Origin: Rhodospirillum sp. UBA1311
GTDB taxonomy: Bacteria; Pseudomonadota; Alphaproteobacteria; Rhodospirillales; Rhodospirillaceae
NCBI GenBank assembly: GCA_002307145.1
Contig: DBTR01000042.1
Coordinates: 52,477-84,124 of the forward strand
Direction: 5' to 3'
Length of the DNA stretch: 31,648 bases
Of the stretch, positions 15,088 through 22,818 are shown one piece after another (position 1 is the stretch's first letter; each line of letters begins with the position of its first letter). Position numbers and translations under genes: made by a program. The notes under the pieces were generated by a model that saw only the letters and a program-made list of their open reading frames with translations, had not been told where the DNA came from and searched no databases.

Positions 15088-15689
15088 GGCGTCGTCTCCG
15101 GTTGCAAGGGCGCGTCGAACACGCCGAACGCGGCGCGCACCGCGCCCCGCAAGAGTTCGGGCTCGGGGCGGCTGCGCGCGAGAATCCGCACGCCGATCAG
15201 CGAGGTCAGCAGCAGCCGCGCGATATCGGCGGCGGCGTAACGGGTCGAGATGCTGCCTTCGGCCTGACCGGCGGCGGCACGGTCGCGGAAGTAGCCCTCG
15301 ATCTCGCGCAGCACGTCGGCGGCCGCACCCTGGAGTTCGGGGTCGTCGGCGGGAATCTCGGCGGCGGCGTTGATCAGCATGCAGCCGCGCTGCGCGGGAT
15401 CGGCCAAGGATTTCTCCACCGCCTCGGCGAAGAACGTCTCGATCGCGGCGCGCGGCGGCAGCTCGGCGAGGCGGACGATGCGCGCCGCGAAGCCTTGCTC
15501 GACATAGGTTTCGAGGGCGCGACGGAACAGCGCGCGCTTGTCGCCGAAGGCGTTGTAGAGGCTCGCTCCCGCGATCCCCATCTCGCCCGCGAGGTCGCGC
15601 ACCGAGGCGGCGGCGTAGCCCCGCTCCCAGAAGCACGCCACCGCCGCGTCGAGAACCGCGGCTTCGTCGAATTCGCGAGGTCTGGCCAT
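15084..15689 (-). CDS. TetR-family regulator of the flanking GST genes
   Basis: Repressor-type protein of 201 residues starting MARPREFDEAAVLDAAVACF. The helix-turn-helix is at about residues 24-50 (YAAASVRDLAGEMGIAGASLYNAFGDKRALF). The C-terminal domain has one conserved-looking Cys in RGCMLINAAAEIP; RGC(L/M)xxN is common in the NemR/AcuR-like branch that senses electrophiles. The ATG is chosen because GGAGCGCCC lies directly upstream and the protein begins at the canonical RPREFD leader; a longer in-frame start would run through the operator. It overlaps the downstream GST by 4 nt and is divergent from the second GST. Electrophile-responsive control of both GSTs is a reasonable inference. 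Confidence 0.9.
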   Translation of the reverse strand: MARPREFDEAAVLDAAVACFWERGYAAASVRDLAGEMGIAGASLYNAFGDKRALFRRALETYVEQGFAARIVRLAELPPRAAIETFFAEAVEKSLADPAQRGCMLINAAAEIPADDPELQGAAADVLREIEGYFRDRAAAGQAEGSISTRYAAADIARLLLTSLIGVRILARSRPEPELLRGAVRAAFGVFDAPLQPETTP

Positions 15690-15738
15690 GGGCGCTCCGG
15701 ATTTGAGGCGTTGCATCGCGACGCCGATGCGCGCATTG

Positions 15739-15754
15739 TAGAACGATTGCTCCA
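15739..15754. promoter_or_regulatory. Candidate TetR operator between divergent TetR/GST units
   Basis: TAGAACGATTGCTCCA is an imperfect palindrome (5 of 8 half-site positions match), extending to 7 of 11 with flanking bases. It resembles the TAGA-C...G-TCTA class of boxes bound by NemR-like regulators. It lies in the 112-bp divergent gap. Binding is inferred. Confidence 0.45.
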
Positions 15755-15801
15755 AAACACAAGAGCGACGGCTTTCGCGCACCATCACGAAAGGACCCAC
15801 G

Positions 15802-16503
15802 ATGATCCGCTTCTATTTCCACCCCACTCCCAATCCGGCGAAGATCGCCCTGTTCCTTGAGGAAACCGGCCTGCCCTACGAACTCATGCCGGTGGACACC
15901 GCGAAGGGCGAACAGCACCTCCCCGGCTTCCGCGCGATCAACCCGAACGGCAAGGTTCCGGCGATCGTCGACACCGAAGGGCCGGGCGGCAAGGAAGTCC
16001 GGGTGTTCGATTCGAGCGCGATCCTGCTCTATCTCGGCGACAAAGTCGGGCGCTTCGTCGGCACTCCCGCCGACCGGCCCGAGCTGCTTTCCTGGCTGTT
16101 CTTCATTTCGAGCGGCATCGGGCCGTTTTCGGGCCAGGCGGTACACTTCCAGCACGCCGCGCCGGAGAAGCTCGCCTACGCGATCAACCGCTACCGCCGC
16201 GAGGTCGAGCGCCACTACGAGGTACTGGACACCCACCTCAAGGGCCGCGAGTTCCTCGTCGGCGACGCCTACGGCATCGCCGACATGTCGCTCTGGGGCT
16301 GGATCGACCGCGCGCCGCGCGTACTGCCCGGCGACAGCGATCCGCGCGAGGCCTTTCCCGAGCTGTTCCGCTGGTTCAAGAGCGTCGACGCCCGCCCGGC
16401 GGCAGCGCGCGCCCGCGAGGTCGGCAAAGGCCTCGCCTTCAAGCCGCTCTCCGACCCCGATGCGCGGCCCGCCCTCTATCCCTCCAACTATCCGAAGGCC
16501 TGA
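15802..16503 (+). CDS. Glutathione S-transferase, YfcG/YghU-like paralogue
   Basis: GST-fold protein of 233 residues. MIRFYFHPTPNPAKIALFLEE aligns with the GST encoded at 14389-15087 (MIELYYWPTPNGHKITMFLEE), as do the NPNGKVPAIVD cis-Pro segment, the DSSAILLYLGDK glutathione motif and VGDAYGIADMSLWGWI. It lacks the Gly of TPNG (Pro instead), so its active-site edge differs from its paralogue. AAAGGA lies upstream of the ATG. It is divergent from the TetR/GST operon and shares the candidate operator. The substrate is unknown; disulfide or peroxide reduction is plausible for this class. Confidence 0.92.
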   Translation: MIRFYFHPTPNPAKIALFLEETGLPYELMPVDTAKGEQHLPGFRAINPNGKVPAIVDTEGPGGKEVRVFDSSAILLYLGDKVGRFVGTPADRPELLSWLFFISSGIGPFSGQAVHFQHAAPEKLAYAINRYRREVERHYEVLDTHLKGREFLVGDAYGIADMSLWGWIDRAPRVLPGDSDPREAFPELFRWFKSVDARPAAARAREVGKGLAFKPLSDPDARPALYPSNYPKA

Positions 16504-16578
16504 CGCCAAAGTTTGACTGGCCCGACGCCTGGGCGGGCGCGTACTCTGATGCGCCCGCTCTCCTGACCGGAACCTCCG

Positions 16579-17337
16579 ATGATCGACCACGCCTTCGCCA
16601 TCCGCCGTCTCCTCGTCACCGCCGCCGAGGCGCGCATGCAGGACATCGCGGTCCACGTCCTCGCGCACACCGACGGCTTCGTCGTCTCCGGCCCGTTCGA
16701 GAACATGAAGCTGCCGGAGCAGAAATCCTGGGGCGGCGGCGACGTGGTGCCGAAGTCGCTCGGCTGCTACGAGGCCGAACTCCACGGCGCGGTGGAGACC
16801 GCGATCGCCCGCAACCCCGATCTCGTGATCAACGTCGGCTGCGCCGAGGGCTATTACGCCGTCGGCCTGGCGCGCCGCCTGCCCGGCGCGACCGTCCACG
16901 CCTTCGACATCGACCCGCAGGCGCAGGCGGTCTGCGCGCTGGCCGCCGAGGTCAACGGCGTCCGCCGCCGCATCGTCACGGCGGGGGAATGCACCGCCGC
17001 AATCCTCGCAGAGCTCGCGGCGGGCGCGGCGCGACCCTTGATCGTGATGGACTGCGAGGGCGCGGAAACCGCGCTGCTGGCCGAGGCGGCGATGCCGCAT
17101 CTGGCGCACGCCGACATCCTCGTCGAATGCCACGACTATCTCGACCGCACGATCACCCCGATTCTCACCGAGCGGCTGAAGCCGGATCATGCCGTCGACC
17201 TGATCCTCGAAGGCGCGCGCGACCCGACGCGCTTCGAGTTCATGCAGCCGCTCTCGACCCTCGATCGCTGGCTCGCGGTGTGCGAATTCCGCCCCGAGAC
17301 CATGCACTGGCTCGCCGCCTGGGCGAACCGCACCTGA
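16579..17337 (+). CDS. FkbM-like SAM-dependent methyltransferase
   Basis: Protein of 252 residues with a Rossmann-type SAM domain. Motif I is LVINVGCAEGYYAVGLARRL at about residue 75; an acidic residue ending the next strand, HAFDIDPQAQ, would bind the SAM ribose; IVMDCEGAE and ADILVECHDYLDR match the (D/K)xDxEGAE...lxExH pattern of FkbM-type enzymes. The N-terminal 70 residues are not recognisable. It lies 75 nt after a GST gene and 22 nt before an aldo/keto reductase gene, so co-transcription with the latter is likely. The acceptor substrate cannot be inferred; the domain is common in both small-molecule and glycan methylation. Confidence 0.82.
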   Translation: MIDHAFAIRRLLVTAAEARMQDIAVHVLAHTDGFVVSGPFENMKLPEQKSWGGGDVVPKSLGCYEAELHGAVETAIARNPDLVINVGCAEGYYAVGLARRLPGATVHAFDIDPQAQAVCALAAEVNGVRRRIVTAGECTAAILAELAAGAARPLIVMDCEGAETALLAEAAMPHLAHADILVECHDYLDRTITPILTERLKPDHAVDLILEGARDPTRFEFMQPLSTLDRWLAVCEFRPETMHWLAAWANRT

Positions 17338-17359
17338 GACCACCCCACAGGAGAGAGTC

Positions 17360-18331
17360 ATGGACTACGTGAAATTCGGTTCCACCGGCCTCGAAGTCTC
17401 GCGGATCTGCCTCGGCTGCATGACCTACGGCATCCCGGAGCGCGGCAACCACGCCTGGACCCTGACCGAGGAGAACAGCCGGCCGCTGCTGAAGCAGGCG
17501 CTCGACCTCGGCATCACCTTCTTCGACACCGCCAACGCCTATTCGGACGGCACCTCGGAAGAAATCGTCGGCCGCGCGCTCAAGGACTTCTGCAACCGCG
17601 ACGACATCGTCCTCGCGACCAAGGTGTTCAACCGCATGCACCCCGGCCCGAACGGCGCGGGGCTGTCGCGCAAGGCGATCATGCGCGAGATCGACGCCAG
17701 CCTGAAGCGCCTCGGCACCGACTACGTCGATCTCTACCAGATCCACCGCTGGGACTACGGCACGCCGATCGAGGAAACCCTCGAAGCGCTGCACGACGTG
17801 GTCAAGGCGGGCAAGGCGCGCTACATCGGCGCGTCGTCGATGTACGCATGGCAGTTCGCCCAGGCGCTCTACGCTTCGCGCCTGAACGGCTGGGTCGAGT
17901 TCGTCAGCATGCAGAACCACGTCAACCTCCTCTATCGCGAGGAAGAGCGCGAGATGCTGCCGTTCTGCGCCGACGAGGGGATCGCGGTGATGCCCTGGAG
18001 CCCGCTCGCGCGCGGCCGCCTCACCCGCGACTGGAACGAAACCACCCACCGTATCGAGACCGACGAGGTCGGCAAGGCGCTCTACGTCGAGAGCGACCGG
18101 GCGGTGGTCGACGCGGTCGGCAAGGTCGCGGCGGCGCGCGGCGTGCCGCGTGCGCAGGTCGCGCTCGCCTGGCTGCTGTCGAAGGACGCGATCACCACGC
18201 CGATCGTCGGCGCGTCGAAGCCGCGCCACCTCGAAGATGCGGTAGCCGCCCTCGAACTCGACCTCACCGAGGCCGAGATCGCGGCGCTCGAAGCCCCCTA
18301 CGTGCCGCACCGCGTCGCCGGATTCAAGTAG
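17360..18331 (+). CDS. Aldo/keto reductase (YajO/YghZ-like)
   Basis: NADPH-dependent oxidoreductase of 323 residues with a TIM-barrel fold. The catalytic tetrad is intact: Asp56 and Tyr61 (FFDTANAYSDG), Lys88 (ATKVF) and His129 (YQIHRWD). The start MDYVKFGSTGLEVSRICLGCMTYG is typical of the AKR11/12-like voltage-channel-beta and YajO group. The C-terminal IVGASKPRHLEDAV segment binds the coenzyme phosphate. CAGGAG precedes the ATG. It follows the methyltransferase gene by 22 nt and is terminated by the strong hairpin at 18346-18381. Broad aldehyde or ketone reduction is expected; the physiological substrate is unknown. Confidence 0.95.
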   Translation: MDYVKFGSTGLEVSRICLGCMTYGIPERGNHAWTLTEENSRPLLKQALDLGITFFDTANAYSDGTSEEIVGRALKDFCNRDDIVLATKVFNRMHPGPNGAGLSRKAIMREIDASLKRLGTDYVDLYQIHRWDYGTPIEETLEALHDVVKAGKARYIGASSMYAWQFAQALYASRLNGWVEFVSMQNHVNLLYREEEREMLPFCADEGIAVMPWSPLARGRLTRDWNETTHRIETDEVGKALYVESDRAVVDAVGKVAAARGVPRAQVALAWLLSKDAITTPIVGASKPRHLEDAVAALELDLTEAEIAALEAPYVPHRVAGFK

Positions 18332-18345
18332 ACCCCGGCGCAGGA

Positions 18346-18381
18346 AAAAGCCCCCCGCAGGTTTCCCTGCGGGGGGCTTTT
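18346..18381. terminator. Strong bidirectional rho-independent terminator
   Basis: A 16-bp perfect stem pairs AAAAGCCCCCCGCAGG (18346-18361) with CCTGCGGGGGGCTTTT (18366-18381) around a 4-nt loop. T-runs or A-runs flank both sides, so it can stop the rightward aldo/keto reductase transcript and the leftward TRAP transcript, whose stop codon is at 18394. Confidence 0.93.
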
Positions 18382-18393
18382 CGTTGGCCGCGC

Positions 18394-19665
18394 CTAGATC
18401 AGGGCGGTCGAGAAGAACGGCACGAAGGTGACCAGCGCCAACGCGACGAACAGCGCGAGGAAGAGAATCCCCGACTGCTTGACGAAGTCGGCGACGCTCA
18501 CCTTGGCAAGGTTGCAGACCAGGAGCATCACCGTGCCGACCGGCGGAGTGAGGCAGCCGATCGCGAGGTTGAGGATCAGGACGATGCCGAAGTGGACCGG
18601 GTCGATGCCGAGTTGCAGCACCACCGGCATCAGCAGCGGCACCAGCACGATCATGATCGCGGTGCCCTCGATCAGCATCCCGAGCACCAGCAGCACCACG
18701 TTCACCACGATCAGGAACAGGTATTTGTTGGTGGTGAACTGGGTGATCAGCACCGCGAGCTTGTCGCCCGCGTGTTCGAGCGAGAAGATCCAGGCGAGCG
18801 CCGAACTGGCCATGATCACCAGCAGCACCACCGCCGTCGACTTCGCGGTTTCGTGCAGCGCGCGGACGACGTCGGCGACCGTCATCTCGCGGAAGATGAA
18901 GAAGCCGATGCCGATCACGATCGCCACCGCCACCGCGCCCGCCTCGGTCGGAGTGAAGATGTTGAGGCGGATGCCGCCGATGATCGCCACCATCAGGAAC
19001 AGCGCGGGCCACGCGCCGATCAGGGTATCCTTGGTTTCCTTCGCGCTCGGCCACTCGGTGCGGGCGGGCTTGTAGCCCTTGCGCCTGGCGATGACGTAGA
19101 CCGCAAGCATCAGCAGCACGCAGCAGAGCAGGCCGGGCAGGATGCCCGCCATGAACATCTTGCCGATCGAGACGTCGGCGACGAGGCCATAGATGATCAG
19201 GGCGATGCCGGGCGGGATGATCGGGGTGATCAGCGAGCCCGCGGCGGTGACGCCCGCGGCGAAGGCGCGATTGTAGCCCTGGCGCTCCATCTCGGGGACC
19301 ATCATCCGGGTCAGCATCGCGGCGTCGGCGAGATTGGACGCGCTGATGCCGCCGAGCATGGTGGAAAGCAGCACGTTGGCGAGGCCCATGCCGCCGGTGA
19401 GCCTGCCCACCAGCAGGTCGGCGACTTTGAGCAGGCGCTGGGCGATGCCGGTATAGCTCATCAGCGTGCCGAGCAGGATGAAGAACGGAATCGCGAGCAG
19501 CGATGCGTTCTGGCTCGGTCCGATGAACTGCTGGATCGAGATCTGCATCGGCACCTTGCCGTAGAAGAGGAAGTAGAACAGCACCGACGCGAACATCGCG
19601 ATGAACAGCCGGACGTTCAACGCGAACAGGCCGAGCATGAACGGAATCAGAAGCATCCAGGTCAT
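18394..19665 (-). CDS. TRAP transporter large permease (DctM family), system 2
   Basis: Large membrane subunit of the TRAP transporter in the hexuronate/aldonate operon, 423 residues, with the multiple helices of DctM proteins. Visible motifs include NASLLAIPFFILLGTLMSYTG, GGISASNLADAAMLTRMMVPEM, AAGSLITPIIPPGIALIIYG and, in the second half, LIEGTAIMIVLVPLLMP and LAIGCLTPPVGTVMLLVCNLA, the TPP(V/I)G element typical of the family. It overlaps the small permease gene by 4 nt (ATGA) and is the last gene before the terminator at 18346-18381. By context it imports a sugar acid such as a hexuronate or aldonate. Confidence 0.95.
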   Translation of the reverse strand: MTWMLLIPFMLGLFALNVRLFIAMFASVLFYFLFYGKVPMQISIQQFIGPSQNASLLAIPFFILLGTLMSYTGIAQRLLKVADLLVGRLTGGMGLANVLLSTMLGGISASNLADAAMLTRMMVPEMERQGYNRAFAAGVTAAGSLITPIIPPGIALIIYGLVADVSIGKMFMAGILPGLLCCVLLMLAVYVIARRKGYKPARTEWPSAKETKDTLIGAWPALFLMVAIIGGIRLNIFTPTEAGAVAVAIVIGIGFFIFREMTVADVVRALHETAKSTAVVLLVIMASSALAWIFSLEHAGDKLAVLITQFTTNKYLFLIVVNVVLLVLGMLIEGTAIMIVLVPLLMPVVLQLGIDPVHFGIVLILNLAIGCLTPPVGTVMLLVCNLAKVSVADFVKQSGILFLALFVALALVTFVPFFSTALI

Positions 19666-20177
19666 CGGCCGTCTCCGCTCGCCGCGTCTTGCTCGGTCAG
19701 GGTTTTCTCAAGGGGCGCCTCGCCGGCGCATTCGCGGAAATGCCGGTAGACCCGCATCAAGGTGTAGACCGCCATCACCGCGCAGCCGACCGTCACCGCG
19801 ATGTCGATCCAGAACCAGGAGATCTGCAAAATCTGGGTCAGCTTGTACTGCGCCCGCATCGACAGGCCGTAGGCGAGGTACGCCATGTAGGCCAGCACCG
19901 CGATCGAGGCGGCGGCGGTGACCATGTTGAGCGCCGCGCCCCAGCGGCGGGGCATGGCCTCGGGCAGGAGCGGAATGGTGAGGTGCTGGTTTTCGCGCTC
20001 GGCGGCGATCGCGCCGAACATCACGATCCAGATCATCAGCAGGCCCGACATTTCCTCGGTCCACTGCAGCGGCGCGTTGAAGACGTACCGCATGACCACC
20101 GCCGCGATGGTGATCAAGACCAGAACCAGCAGCGAGATCGCCGCCGCCCAGTTCCAGAGTTTTCCGAGATTGCGCAT
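19662..20177 (-). CDS. TRAP transporter small permease (DctQ family), system 2
   Basis: Small membrane subunit of 171 residues with four hydrophobic segments (about 12-33, 43-62, 84-105, 122-142). The core MRYVFNAPLQWTEEMSGLLMIWIVMFGAIAAERENQHLTI shows the DctQ family pattern: RY-x-F after helix 1, W-x-E-E at the start of helix 2, and a charged E-x-x-H before the third. It lies 58 nt after the binding-protein gene, with a 9-bp GC stem-loop between, and is coupled to the large permease by a 4-nt overlap. Confidence 0.93.
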   Translation of the reverse strand: MRNLGKLWNWAAAISLLVLVLITIAAVVMRYVFNAPLQWTEEMSGLLMIWIVMFGAIAAERENQHLTIPLLPEAMPRRWGAALNMVTAAASIAVLAYMAYLAYGLSMRAQYKLTQILQISWFWIDIAVTVGCAVMAVYTLMRVYRHFRECAGEAPLEKTLTEQDAASGDGR

Positions 20178-20204
20178 GGGTCCCCCATCTCGACGCGAGA
20201 AGCC

Positions 20205-20228
20205 GGGGGCGGCAGAGGCGCCGCCCCC
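20205..20228 (-). other. GC stem-loop between TRAP binding-protein and permease genes, system 2
   Basis: GGGGGCGGC (20205-20213) pairs perfectly with GCCGCCCCC (20220-20228) around a 6-nt loop, 7 nt past the binding-protein stop. No T-run follows in the direction of transcription. The probable role is 3'-end protection of the binding-protein message, as at 6948-6976. Confidence 0.6.
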
Positions 20229-20235
20229 GATCCGG

Positions 20236-21213
20236 TTATTTCGCGAGTTCGGCCTGGATCTGGTCGTAGAGGCCCGGCGTCCACTTCGGGAACTGGGTGT
20301 AGACCGCCTTGGCCTTGGCCTGGAACGGCTTCACGTCGGGATAGACCACCGTGACGCCCGCTTCCTTCATCTTGTCGATCATCTGGTTGTCGAGTTCGGT
20401 GACGATCTTCTGGCTGTAGAGGCCGGTTTCGTAGGCGGTCTCATGGATCATCTTCAACTGCGCCGGCGGCAGGGTCTCGAAGAAGGCTTCACCGCCGAGC
20501 CACAGCGAGGTGTTGGTGATGTAGCCGACCATCGAGAGGTACTTCGCCTGTTCGTGCAGCTTCTGGCCGTAGAGCACCGAGATCGGGTTCTCGACGCCGT
20601 CGATCAGGCCTTGCGTCAGCGCCGGATAGACTTCGCCGAGCGGCATCGGCGTCGGGGTCGCGCCCATCGCCTCGATCGCCTTGATCTGCATCACGTTGTT
20701 CGGCACGCGAATCTTCATCCCCTTCATGTCGTCGGGGGTGTTGATCGGCTTTTTCGCGAGGATCTGGCGCACGCCGTAGAGGTAGTTGGACATCACGATA
20801 TGGATGCCCTTCTTGCGCAGCTCGGCGTCCTTCTTCTTGAACCAATCGCTTTCGTAGATCTTGAACAGCTTCTGCGGGTCGTCGGTGAGATAGGGGCCGA
20901 ACAGGATGCCGAGATCCTGGTCGAAGTCGACGAGGAAGCCGACGTCGGAGAGGGTGATGATATTCATCCCCATCATCGCCTGCTCGGTGACGTCCTTCTT
21001 GGAGCCGAGCTGGGAGGAGGGATAGAGGTCGAGGGTGATCTCGCCCTTGCTGCGCTCGGCAAGGAGGTCTTTCCAGTAGTGCATCGCCTTGTCGATAGGC
21101 TCGCCCGGATTGTTCTCGTAGGCGACCTTGATCGTGACCGGAGCGGCCTCGGCGGGCAGCGCGCCCCAGCCGAGCAATCCGGCGGCAGCGGCCAGCATCA
21201 GAATCTTCTTCAT
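20236..21213 (-). CDS. TRAP transporter periplasmic solute-binding protein (DctP family), system 2
   Basis: Periplasmic receptor of 325 residues. The ATG at 21213 begins a Sec signal peptide (MKKILMLAAAAGLLGWGALP, cleavage near AEA at 21-23); longer in-frame starts would bury it. The mature part begins APVTIKVAYENNPGEPID and has the DctP hallmarks NTPDDMKGMKIRVPNN with the ligand Arg169, AMGATPTPMPLGEVYPALTQG, and LIDGVENPISVLY. Members next to uxa/uxu and kdg genes generally bind hexuronates or aldonates. It follows uxaA after 110 nt and precedes the DctQM genes, so it is the receptor of the sugar-acid uptake system of this operon. Confidence 0.95.
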   Translation of the reverse strand: MKKILMLAAAAGLLGWGALPAEAAPVTIKVAYENNPGEPIDKAMHYWKDLLAERSKGEITLDLYPSSQLGSKKDVTEQAMMGMNIITLSDVGFLVDFDQDLGILFGPYLTDDPQKLFKIYESDWFKKKDAELRKKGIHIVMSNYLYGVRQILAKKPINTPDDMKGMKIRVPNNVMQIKAIEAMGATPTPMPLGEVYPALTQGLIDGVENPISVLYGQKLHEQAKYLSMVGYITNTSLWLGGEAFFETLPPAQLKMIHETAYETGLYSQKIVTELDNQMIDKMKEAGVTVVYPDVKPFQAKAKAVYTQFPKWTPGLYDQIQAELAK

Positions 21214-21272
21214 CGTCGTCTCCCTGTGTGTGTTCCCTTGCGCCGCTTCAGAGCAGCGTTCACGCGAACTTG

Positions 21273-21296
21273 CCCGTCCCCAAAATCCGGGGCGGG
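21273..21296 (-). other. Hairpin in the uxaA - dctP intercistronic gap
   Basis: CCCGTCCCC (21273-21281) pairs with GGGGCGGG (21289-21296) with one bulged base and a 7-nt loop. It is in the 110-nt gap between uxaA and the TRAP receptor gene. No T-run follows, so a terminator is unlikely; it may set relative transcript levels or processing. I see no promoter I would trust in this gap. Confidence 0.35.
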
Positions 21297-21323
21297 TACC
21301 CAACTCCGGCCGACCCTCGAAGC

Positions 21324-22814
21324 TCAGAGGGTCACGCCGGTTTTGAACAGAACGATTTCCCCGATGCCGTTGACTTCGTTGCGGGTCGGCTTGCCTTCCG
21401 CGATGTCGAGGATGGTCTTGACGAACGAATCCCGCATCTCGGCGACGGTGGCCGCGCCGGTCGCGATCGGACCGGCGTCGAAGTCGATCCAGTGCGGCTT
21501 GCGCTCGGCGAGGGTCGAATTCGTGGCGACCTTCACCGTCGGCACCACGCCCCCCAAGGGCGTGCCGCGCCCGGTGGTGAACAGCACCATATGGCAGCCC
21601 GCCGCCGCGAGCGCAGTCACCGCGACGCCGTCGTTGCCGGGCGCGGAGAGGAGGTTGAGACCGGGCTTCTTCAGCCGTTCGGTGTACATCAGGACGTCGT
21701 GGACCACCGAGGTCCCGGCCTTCTGGGTGCAGCCGAGCGACTTTTCCTCAAGCGTCGAGATTCCGCCGTCCTTGTTGCCGGGCGAGGGGTTCTCGTAGAT
21801 CGGCTGGTTGTTGGCGATGTAGTACTGCTTGAAGTCGTTGATCAGCGCGACGGTCTTGTCGAACACCTCGGTCGACTCCGCGCGCGCCATCAGCAGCTGT
21901 TCCGCGCCGAACATCTCCGGCACTTCGGTGAGCACGGTGGTGCCGCCGATCTCGCACAGCCAGTCGGAGAACGCGCCCAGGAGCGGGTTCGCGGTGATCC
22001 CGGAGAAGCCGTCCGAGCCGCCGCACTTCAGGCCGACGCGCAGCCGCGCGGCGGAGACCGGGGTGCGCTTGTCCTCGGCCATCACCGCGCCGAGATCGCG
22101 GCAGGCGTCGAGCGCGGCGGCCATCTCGTCGCCGACTTCCTGGCTGGTGAGGAACCGCACGCGGCGCGGATCGGGCGGATTGAGCCCTTCCTGGAAGTAC
22201 TTGCGGGTGTTGTTCTCGCAGCCCAAACCGAGGATCAGCACGCCGCCCGCGTTCGGGTGCAGCGCATAGTTCTGGAGGATGCCGCGGGTGTTGGCGAGAT
22301 CGTCGCCGAGCTGCGAGCAGCCGTAGGGATGGGCGAGGGCCTTGACCTCGCAGCCGTCGGGCAGCAGGCGCTGGCGGTCGACCTGCTTCGCGATGTTCTG
22401 CGCCAGGCCGTTGATGCAGCCGACCAGGGGGATGATCCAGAGGTCGTTGCGGATGCCGATCTGGCCGTCGATGCGCTCGAACGCCTGGATCGTCGGCGCG
22501 GGACCGGCTTCCACCTTCGGCACCGCCGCCGGGCCGCCCGCGTAGGCGTAGTCGACGATGCCGCCGAGCGCGGTCTTGAGGTTGTGGACGTGGACGTGGC
22601 GGCCCTTGGCGATCGGCTCGCGGGCAAGCCCGATCACCGCGCCGTACTTGATCACCGCCTCGCCCGCCGCGATGTCTTTCAGCGCGAACTTGTGGCCCTG
22701 CGGAATGTCGTCGCCGACGGTGACGTCGTAGCCGCTCGCCACCGCGCCCTTGGAGATCGGTTCGAGGGCGACCGCGACGGTGTCGTCGGCATGGATCTTG
22801 AGGACTCGGTTCAT
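21324..22814 (-). CDS. uxaA: Altronate dehydratase UxaA
   Basis: Cytoplasmic dehydratase that converts D-altronate to 2-keto-3-deoxy-D-gluconate; 496 residues, close to E. coli UxaA. It starts MNRVLKIHADDTVAVALEPI with the SAF domain (to about 90, HVHVHNLKT), followed by the catalytic domain with GIRNDLWIIPLVGCINGLA, YGCSQLGDD, GLGCENN, CGGSDGFSGITANPLLG and the C-terminal KSGVTL-like FKTGVTL. Several Cys in these motifs fit its iron/metal requirement. GGAGG precedes the ATG. It starts 4 nt after the uxaB stop, within the same operon. Its product would need KDG kinase and aldolase, which are not in this window. Confidence 0.97.
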   Translation of the reverse strand: MNRVLKIHADDTVAVALEPISKGAVASGYDVTVGDDIPQGHKFALKDIAAGEAVIKYGAVIGLAREPIAKGRHVHVHNLKTALGGIVDYAYAGGPAAVPKVEAGPAPTIQAFERIDGQIGIRNDLWIIPLVGCINGLAQNIAKQVDRQRLLPDGCEVKALAHPYGCSQLGDDLANTRGILQNYALHPNAGGVLILGLGCENNTRKYFQEGLNPPDPRRVRFLTSQEVGDEMAAALDACRDLGAVMAEDKRTPVSAARLRVGLKCGGSDGFSGITANPLLGAFSDWLCEIGGTTVLTEVPEMFGAEQLLMARAESTEVFDKTVALINDFKQYYIANNQPIYENPSPGNKDGGISTLEEKSLGCTQKAGTSVVHDVLMYTERLKKPGLNLLSAPGNDGVAVTALAAAGCHMVLFTTGRGTPLGGVVPTVKVATNSTLAERKPHWIDFDAGPIATGAATVAEMRDSFVKTILDIAEGKPTRNEVNGIGEIVLFKTGVTL

Positions 22815-22818
22815 CGCA

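Noticed and set aside
14389..17361. A minus-strand open frame of about 990 codons joining the GST to sequence opposite the methyltransferase
   Set aside because: Only its last part (the GST from 15087) is a real protein. The upstream part is antisense to a GST and a methyltransferase and overlaps the TetR gene in the wrong frame, so it is not a fusion.
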